Part shown: positions 60,842 through 64,000 of the stretch, piece by piece
Layout: every line of letters begins with the position of its first letter
Position numbering within the stretch: position 1 is the first letter of the stretch
DNA from: JAICXG01 sp036825615
GTDB taxonomy: Bacteria > Verrucomicrobiota > Verrucomicrobiia > Chthoniobacterales > UBA10450
Direction of reading: 5' to 3'
NCBI GenBank assembly: GCA_036825615.1
Contig: DAISXY010000012.1
Span: 59,142 to 123,141, forward strand
Length of the DNA stretch: 64,000 nucleotides
Notes under the pieces: model-generated
Database searches by the model: none
What the model was told of the DNA's origin: nothing
The model's input: the letters and a program-made list of their open reading frames with translations, nothing else
Translations under genes and position numbers: made by a program

Positions 60842-61594
60842 TCACGGTTGCAACCGACGGTTGAGGGCGCGGGAAAGCACAGGCTGCGGTTGAGAGGTCC
60901 CTCGCCGCGCTCCGCCGGCTCGGGATGACAGCGTCGCGGAACGTACCGGCACGCTGACGAAGTCACTCCCGCGCAACGTAAACCGCCAGGGGAAATCTTT
61001 CGCCCGGCTGATCCCGATCCGTGGATCGGCTACGACTTCCACCTCGTCGTTAGGCCGGGAGCGAAAGCTGTGGGCGCGCCCGGCGCAGAGATCGAGTTCG
61101 TGGTTGCGTTTGGTGATGTCGAGCGCCTGAGTCAGCCGCCCGGGGCCGGCGCAGAGCCGCCTCAGGTCGGCGACGCCGCGGCGTTGTCGCATCAGCGCGA
61201 TCCCGCGCCGGGGTTCCAGCGCGCGAATGAGAATGATTCCGTCACGCGGGCCGCCTTTGACGAGAACGTTCAACATCCAGTGCGCGCCGTAAGTGAAATA
61301 AACGTAGGCGGTGCCCGCTTGATTGCGCCTAACAAACTCGCGCGTGCTGGGCCGGGTGAAGGTGTGACAGGCTTCATCGCCCTCGACCATGTAGGCCTCG
61401 GTCTCGACCACAATCCCGGCGCATTTTTCCCAGACCAGCTCGGTCCCGATGAGGTTGGCGGCGCACTCGAGCGGGTCGGCTTGAAAAAACTTGGTGGAAA
61501 GCACCCGCCACTGTAGCAGAGGCGGCGCGCGGAACGGTTTGATTTCGGCCAAACGGTTGCGCTCTGCTTTGCCCAGCTCGGTTCGCTCAATCAA
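60842..61594 (-). CDS. 3-methyladenine DNA glycosylase (AAG/MPG type)
   Basis: 250 residues. Start TTG 61594 overlaps the 5'-nucleotidase stop; starts further in (near LSTKFFQ) are possible. Catalytic Glu in GIVVETEAYMVEGDEACH, FTYGAHWMLNVL, and GPGRLTQALDI are the signatures of the Aag/MPG alkyl-adenine glycosylase, which excises methylated purines. The final 35 residues or so (SSRAGGARRGTSQPQ onward) are encoded by repeat A (60878-60935) and are probably not part of the original domain. Confidence 0.92.
   Translation of the reverse strand: MIERTELGKAERNRLAEIKPFRAPPLLQWRVLSTKFFQADPLECAANLIGTELVWEKCAGIVVETEAYMVEGDEACHTFTRPSTREFVRRNQAGTAYVYFTYGAHWMLNVLVKGGPRDGIILIRALEPRRGIALMRQRRGVADLRRLCAGPGRLTQALDITKRNHELDLCAGRAHSFRSRPNDEVEVVADPRIGISRAKDFPWRFTLRGSDFVSVPVRSATLSSRAGGARRGTSQPQPVLSRALNRRLQP
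60878..60935. repeat. palindromic repeat A at the glycosylase 3' end
   Basis: GGTTGAGAGGTCCCTCGCCG then GGCTCGGGATGAC: one half of the family, overlapping the last codons of the 3-methyladenine glycosylase gene. Confidence 0.65.
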
Positions 61595-63198
61595 GCTGCG
61601 CGCAGGGTGGCGCTGCTAAATTGCCGTTCGAGTTCTGCTCGCCGCACGACTTTGTGCCGGCGGAAATAGGCGATAAGCGCGTCCCGGGTTTGGATTGGAT
61701 GAAATGTCATCCGCGCTTCCGGGCGGGCGAGTATCTCGCGCAATTTCATGAAGCGATGACCGCCGCTGCTCGCATCGAAGGTGTTCATCGCAATCCGATA
61801 GCGCCGAATGGGGTCGAGCGGGCGGTTGTCGGCGAGACGGAGATTGGTCAGGCGACGCTGCTCCCGTTCGCCCGTCACATCGAAGCGGAATCCCGCGAGG
61901 TTGCGCGTCTCACGGCTCTCGAAGGTCTCGTTCATCATCACCCGCAGCGCGACAGAATCCAGCTCGGCGGTGACAAGGAAATTTTCATAGGGCAAGACGC
62001 TCCAGAGATCGCCAATTGTCTTGGATCCTTTTTTGAAAGCGTGATCGTCGAACAGGCCGTGGAAAACGCCGTCGATTGTCGAGCCAGATTCCTCCAGCGC
62101 TTCGATAATGGCGGCGGCAATCAGCAGAGCGAGAGCGCACGGCTGACCCGGGAAAGATTTTGCACTCAGGCTATCGGCCAGCTCGCCCACGGGCTGGGCG
62201 AGGAGCGCATCGGCACTCTCGAGCCGCGGCTCGACCCGGCCGACGACCACGGGATCCACTTCGACGCGACGATCCATGAGTTCGATTTGCGCCGCCTGGT
62301 GGAGCAGCTTTTTCGAATTGCGATCGAAGAAGAGATCGACCCGGCCGAGGTGAATGCCGAAATGATCGGCCTGGGTCAGGATCACGCCATTCGTTAGGCG
62401 GCTTTCGATGGGTTGGTGGGTGTGCCCGGCGATGAAAACCGCCGCCTCCGGGAATTCCGCCGTGAGCGAGATGCAGCGGTTGGCGAAATCGTCGCCGCCG
62501 GTGCGTTCCTTTAATCCCATGTGACCGGCGAGGACGATGGCGTTTGCGCCTGACGATTTCGCCTCGCGCACCGCACGTCGCGCCGCCTCGACCGGGTCGT
62601 CGAATTGCAGGCCACCGGTGAATCGCGGCAGAAACCAGAACGGCATGCCCGGTGTCGTCAGGCCAACGATCGCGATTTTGATTCCGGCGATCTCTTTGAG
62701 AAGAAACGGCTGGATGCGATCGAAAGCTCCACCGCGCGCAGGAGAGCGCATATTGGCCGCGAGCACCGGCATGCGCGAGCCGACGACGGCGTTCAGGAAC
62801 GGCTCGATTCCCCAGTCGAACTCGTGATTGCCAACGACCCAGGCGTCGTAGCGCAGGAGATTGAGGAGCTCGATCATCTCGCCGCCGTAATCGCTGAGCG
62901 CGAACTGCGTGCCCTGATAAACGTCGCCTATATCGATCAGGAGCGAGCTGGGATTCTCGGTCCGCCAGCCCGCGATTTGGGTCGCGCAGCGCGCGAGGCC
63001 GCCGAGGTCGCGGTTCCCCCCGTAATCGGTCGTGGGCAGGATGTTCCCGTGCAGATCGGTCGTGTGGATGATCGAGATGCGGACGAGATCGGGGGGCAGA
63101 TTCTCGTGCGCCTCGAGCCAGCGCGGAACGAGCAGGCCGCCGGCGGTCAGCCCGAGCAGTCGCAGGAACCGGCGGCGATCTGGTGGCGGAACCTGCAC
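61591..63198 (-). CDS. 5'-nucleotidase / metallophosphatase (UshA-like), Tat-exported
   Basis: 535 residues from GTG 63198; the open frame continues upstream to 63558 only opposite the VOC gene. RRRFLRLLGLTAGGL is a twin-arginine signal. The metallophosphatase domain shows TTDLHGNILPT, DIGDVYQGTQF, VVGNHEFDWG, LAGHMG and IAGHTHQPIE, ligands of the dinuclear metal centre. The C-terminal 5'-nucleotidase domain has GDLWSVLPYENFLV. It should dephosphorylate periplasmic nucleotides or related sugars. It is divergent from the VOC gene with about 48 bp between starts. Confidence 0.9.
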   Translation of the reverse strand: MQVPPPDRRRFLRLLGLTAGGLLVPRWLEAHENLPPDLVRISIIHTTDLHGNILPTTDYGGNRDLGGLARCATQIAGWRTENPSSLLIDIGDVYQGTQFALSDYGGEMIELLNLLRYDAWVVGNHEFDWGIEPFLNAVVGSRMPVLAANMRSPARGGAFDRIQPFLLKEIAGIKIAIVGLTTPGMPFWFLPRFTGGLQFDDPVEAARRAVREAKSSGANAIVLAGHMGLKERTGGDDFANRCISLTAEFPEAAVFIAGHTHQPIESRLTNGVILTQADHFGIHLGRVDLFFDRNSKKLLHQAAQIELMDRRVEVDPVVVGRVEPRLESADALLAQPVGELADSLSAKSFPGQPCALALLIAAAIIEALEESGSTIDGVFHGLFDDHAFKKGSKTIGDLWSVLPYENFLVTAELDSVALRVMMNETFESRETRNLAGFRFDVTGEREQRRLTNLRLADNRPLDPIRRYRIAMNTFDASSGGHRFMKLREILARPEARMTFHPIQTRDALIAYFRRHKVVRRAELERQFSSATLRAA

Positions 63199-63246
63199 GA
63201 GCGGGGATTTTGACGGCGACGCGCGGCAGGACAAGCTTTTTGCCAG

Positions 63247-63621
63247 ATGAAGCTCGAAGGAATCGATCACGTCGCGATCGCGGTGCCCGATATTGCAGAG
63301 ACGATCGCGTGGTATTGCGACATCCTCGGTTTCGAGCGGCAACACGAAGAGCAGTGGGATGGTGTGCCCGCCTTCATTGCTCTCGGCGCGACCGCTATCG
63401 CGCTGTTTCCCCGGCAAAAAGGCCATCGCATCCGAGCCTCGGATGGACCGATGCGACATCTTGCTTTCCGGACCGATCGCGCCGGGTTTCGACAGGCGCA
63501 GGAGGAGTTGAAAGCCCATGGAATTTCCTGGCGCTTCGAAGACCACGGGATCGCGCACTCGATTTATTTCCGCGACCTCAACGATCTGCCGCTCGAGATC
63601 ACGACCTACGAGGTTACGTAG
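63247..63621 (+). CDS. VOC family protein (methylmalonyl-CoA epimerase/glyoxalase-like)
   Basis: 124 residues. Two beta-alpha-beta-beta-beta modules: GIDHVAIAVPDIAETIAWYCDILG with the metal-ligand His, then MRHLAFRTDRAGF and the C-terminal LPLEITTYE with the Glu ligand. Size and ligand layout fit methylmalonyl-CoA epimerase or a glyoxalase/fosfomycin-resistance-type protein; the sequence does not decide between them. A single gene, followed by repeat B. Confidence 0.82.
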   Translation: MKLEGIDHVAIAVPDIAETIAWYCDILGFERQHEEQWDGVPAFIALGATAIALFPRQKGHRIRASDGPMRHLAFRTDRAGFRQAQEELKAHGISWRFEDHGIAHSIYFRDLNDLPLEITTYEVT

Positions 63622-63731
63622 TCAGAAGAAGCGTCCGTCGATGGCGAGCGTCCCAGCGCCGCGCATTCACCCCGCACCACCCTTCTTTATATCCCTGACC
63701 AAAGCTTTGTGGGGGTGATTGACTTGTGAGT

Positions 63732-63895
63732 TTCCCTCACTGCCGCGCTGTGCGCGCGCGTCTCTCCCAAAGGGAGAGAGAATCATAGCTGAGCGCTGGG
63801 TTTCTTCTCTCCCTGCGGCAAGAGAGAATAAAGGCTGAGCGCTGGGTTTCTTCTCTCCCTGTGGGAGAGACGGACGCGCAGCGCCAGTGAGGGCC
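63732..63895. repeat. palindromic repeat B plus a 46-bp tandem duplication
   Basis: Within the 323-bp gap after the VOC gene, TTTCCCTCACTGCCGCGCTG at the left faces AGACGGACGCGCAGCGCCAG and TGAGGG at the right, as in the copy at 20580-20765. In the middle a 28-nt unit starting GCTGAGCGCTGGGTTTC is present twice (63788-63815 and 63834-63861, period 46). No coding signal was seen. Confidence 0.75.
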
Positions 63896-63944
63896 GCCTG
63901 TGGCGCAGCAAAGCAAAAGCATGGGCGCGCTGCGTCGGCGAAGC

Positions 63945-64000
63945 TGGAGCGGGTGACGAGGCTCGAACTCGCGACGTCCTCCTTGGCAAGGAGGTGCTCT
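63945..64000 (-). tRNA. tRNA-Gly (anticodon GCC), 3' part
   Basis: The reverse complement reads from the D-arm end (AGAGCACC) through anticodon arm CTCCTTGCCAAGGAG (GCC), variable loop, T arm GCGAGTTCGAGCCTCG, acceptor strand CACCCGC, discriminator T and an encoded CCA at 63945-63947. The 5' acceptor strand and D arm lie beyond the window edge. Confidence 0.92.

Noticed and set aside
63199..63558. N-terminal extension of the 5'-nucleotidase frame
   Set aside because: It is antisense to the VOC gene and would place the Tat signal far inside the protein.

Overview
The window is about 64 kb of a GC-rich (roughly 60%) Gram-negative bacterial chromosome. Envelope genes (an LptD-like protein, a TonB-dependent receptor, several lipoproteins, an O-antigen-type ABC exporter) show a diderm cell. 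The gene mix (class II B12-dependent ribonucleotide reductase, exonuclease-DNA ligase fusion, SWIB protein, a beta-ketoacyl synthase plus chain-length-factor pair, many two-domain glycosyltransferases) and the abundance of palindromic intergenic repeats fit a soil Verrucomicrobiota (Chthoniobacter/Udaeobacter-like). That placement is inference, because no rRNA or universal marker set is present.

Layout. 1-6.6 kb: a lower-GC glycan block (end of a TPR protein, a GT-C-like membrane protein, and a minus-strand operon of SDR epimerase, GT2, membrane protein and GT2-methyltransferase). 6.9-13 kb: acyl-CoA dehydrogenase, a vapB antitoxin with a vapC interrupted by a stop, and class II RNR (nrdJ) followed by a small overlapping ORF that repeats its redox tail. 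13.1-19.4 kb: DUF1326/DUF2182 pair, then TonB receptor, YfiR-like protein and hybrid histidine kinase. 19.6-28.7 kb: Wzm/Wzt exporter, a kinase-like plus methyltransferase protein, and four glycosyltransferases. 28.8 kb: tRNA-Ser(CGA). 28.9-31.5 kb: cNMP/DUF1003 protein, SWIB protein, response regulator-phosphatase. 31.7-37 kb: lipoprotein, aroA-cmk-plsC, small membrane protein, DUF6600-like lipoprotein. 37.2-40.8 kb: exonuclease-ligase fusion and a lipoprotein. 40.9-46.5 kb: STAS protein, PP2C phosphatase, grpE, dnaJ, Uma2 nuclease, rsmE, RNA-binding protein. 46.7-57 kb: KS/CLF pair, lptD-like gene, ugd, rsmB, M29 aminopeptidase, GH57 branching enzyme. 57-64 kb: FlgD-like secreted protein, sulfite oxidase-like enzyme, cutA, mnmA, 3-methyladenine glycosylase, 5'-nucleotidase, a VOC protein, and the 3' part of tRNA-Gly(GCC).

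Two genome-scale patterns stand out. First, the 9-mer TCGTTAGGC/GCCTAACGA occurs 42 times by my count, 21 in each orientation, against about 0.5 expected. Nearly all copies lie inside genes or form their stop codons, which resembles a DNA-uptake-sequence or HIP1-like word. Second, families of palindromic repeats that are normally intergenic also sit in frame inside coding sequences (DNA ligase just before its catalytic lysine, MnmA, the ends of the 3-methyladenine glycosylase and RsmB), reminiscent of Rickettsia palindromic elements.
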